A stretch of 23,811 nt of DNA, from assembly GCA_020253595.1 (NCBI GenBank), contig JADCBH010000327.1, positions 1 through 23,811 on the forward strand, written 5' to 3'. The notes under the pieces were generated by a model, which was not told the DNA's origin, did no database searches, and worked only from the letters and a program-made list of their open reading frames with translations. Below, in pieces: positions 23,717-23,811 of the stretch (within the stretch, counting starts at the first letter, position 1; each line of letters begins with the position of its first letter). The DNA is from Brevundimonas sp. Lineage in GTDB: Bacteria; Pseudomonadota; Alphaproteobacteria; Caulobacterales; Caulobacteraceae. The position numbers and the translations under genes are program-made.

Positions 23717-23811
23717 TCAGAAGAAGCGTGGCAAGTCCCCCGTCCGCGTCAGCATCAGGTCCGTCACCGCCCACACCAGGGCGTCCGCCCGGTCCGGGCT
23801 CGCGCCCCCGC
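23717..23811 (-). CDS. C-terminal end of a terminase large subunit (phage or gene transfer agent), partial
   Basis: The minus strand encodes 31 codons in an open frame running off the window edge: GGASPDRADALVWAVTDLML then TRTGDLPRFF and stop at 23719-23717. The S-P-D-R-x-DA-L-V-W-A pattern is typical of the nuclease-domain C-terminus of terminase large subunits, including the gene transfer agent protein of alphaproteobacteria. Only the tail is visible, so prophage and gene transfer agent cannot be separated. It converges on the iron transporter operon with a 51-base gap. Confidence 0.75.
   Translation of the reverse strand, partial: GGASPDRADALVWAVTDLMLTRTGDLPRFF

Overview
The window is high-G+C chromosomal DNA of an alphaproteobacterium. 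It looks most like Caulobacterales, and Brevundimonas or a close relative is my best guess. This rests on the mutS-glnD-murJ gene order, the protein sequences, GGAAC-N16-CGTT (EcfG/SigT-type) promoters, a Fur-like TGCGA-N5-TCGCA box, and a C-rich inverted repeat of a kind I associate with these genomes. Genus assignment is inference. Most of the window is housekeeping and envelope functions. I see no CRISPR array, transposase, rRNA or tRNA gene, and no convincing novel defence system.

Region 1 (6-7516, all minus strand) is a tightly packed transcription unit. It runs mutS (mismatch repair), a 175-residue hypothetical protein of unusually low G+C, glnD (PII uridylyltransferase) and murJ (lipid II flippase). 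The hypothetical gene is joined to mutS and to glnD by 4-base stop/start overlaps. This is the most anomalous gene of the window.

Region 2 (7517-10782) opens with a divergent intergenic stretch of about 560 bases. It carries a 135-base imperfect inverted repeat, then a clear cobalamin riboswitch with a long leader. The leader precedes a BtuB-like TonB-dependent receptor, so vitamin B12 very probably represses its own outer-membrane uptake. The receptor converges, with a 17-base overlap, on an aldo/keto-reductase-fold protein that has lost all four canonical catalytic residues.

Region 3 (10783-14630) holds small envelope and stress genes. A two-gene unit (ElaB/YqjD-type membrane-anchored protein, then a small two-helix membrane protein) and a glycine-zipper lipoprotein each lie behind an exact GGAAC-N16-CGTT promoter, so both probably belong to the general stress response. 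Between them, on the minus strand, are a diacylglycerol-kinase-family lipid kinase coupled to a calcineurin-like phosphoesterase, and a small membrane protein with a long Ala-rich tail.

Region 4 (14755-19853) holds an ScsB/DsbD-type transmembrane thiol reductant exporter (plus strand) converging on a large, exported two-domain M16 zinc protease (minus strand). A perfect 12-bp hairpin lies between them.

Region 5 (20033-23665) is a complete iron(III) ABC importer operon (binding lipoprotein, fused two-domain permease, ATPase) with overlapping genes and a Fur-like box beside the likely -10 element. At the right edge, on the minus strand, are the last 31 codons of what looks like a phage or gene-transfer-agent terminase large subunit.
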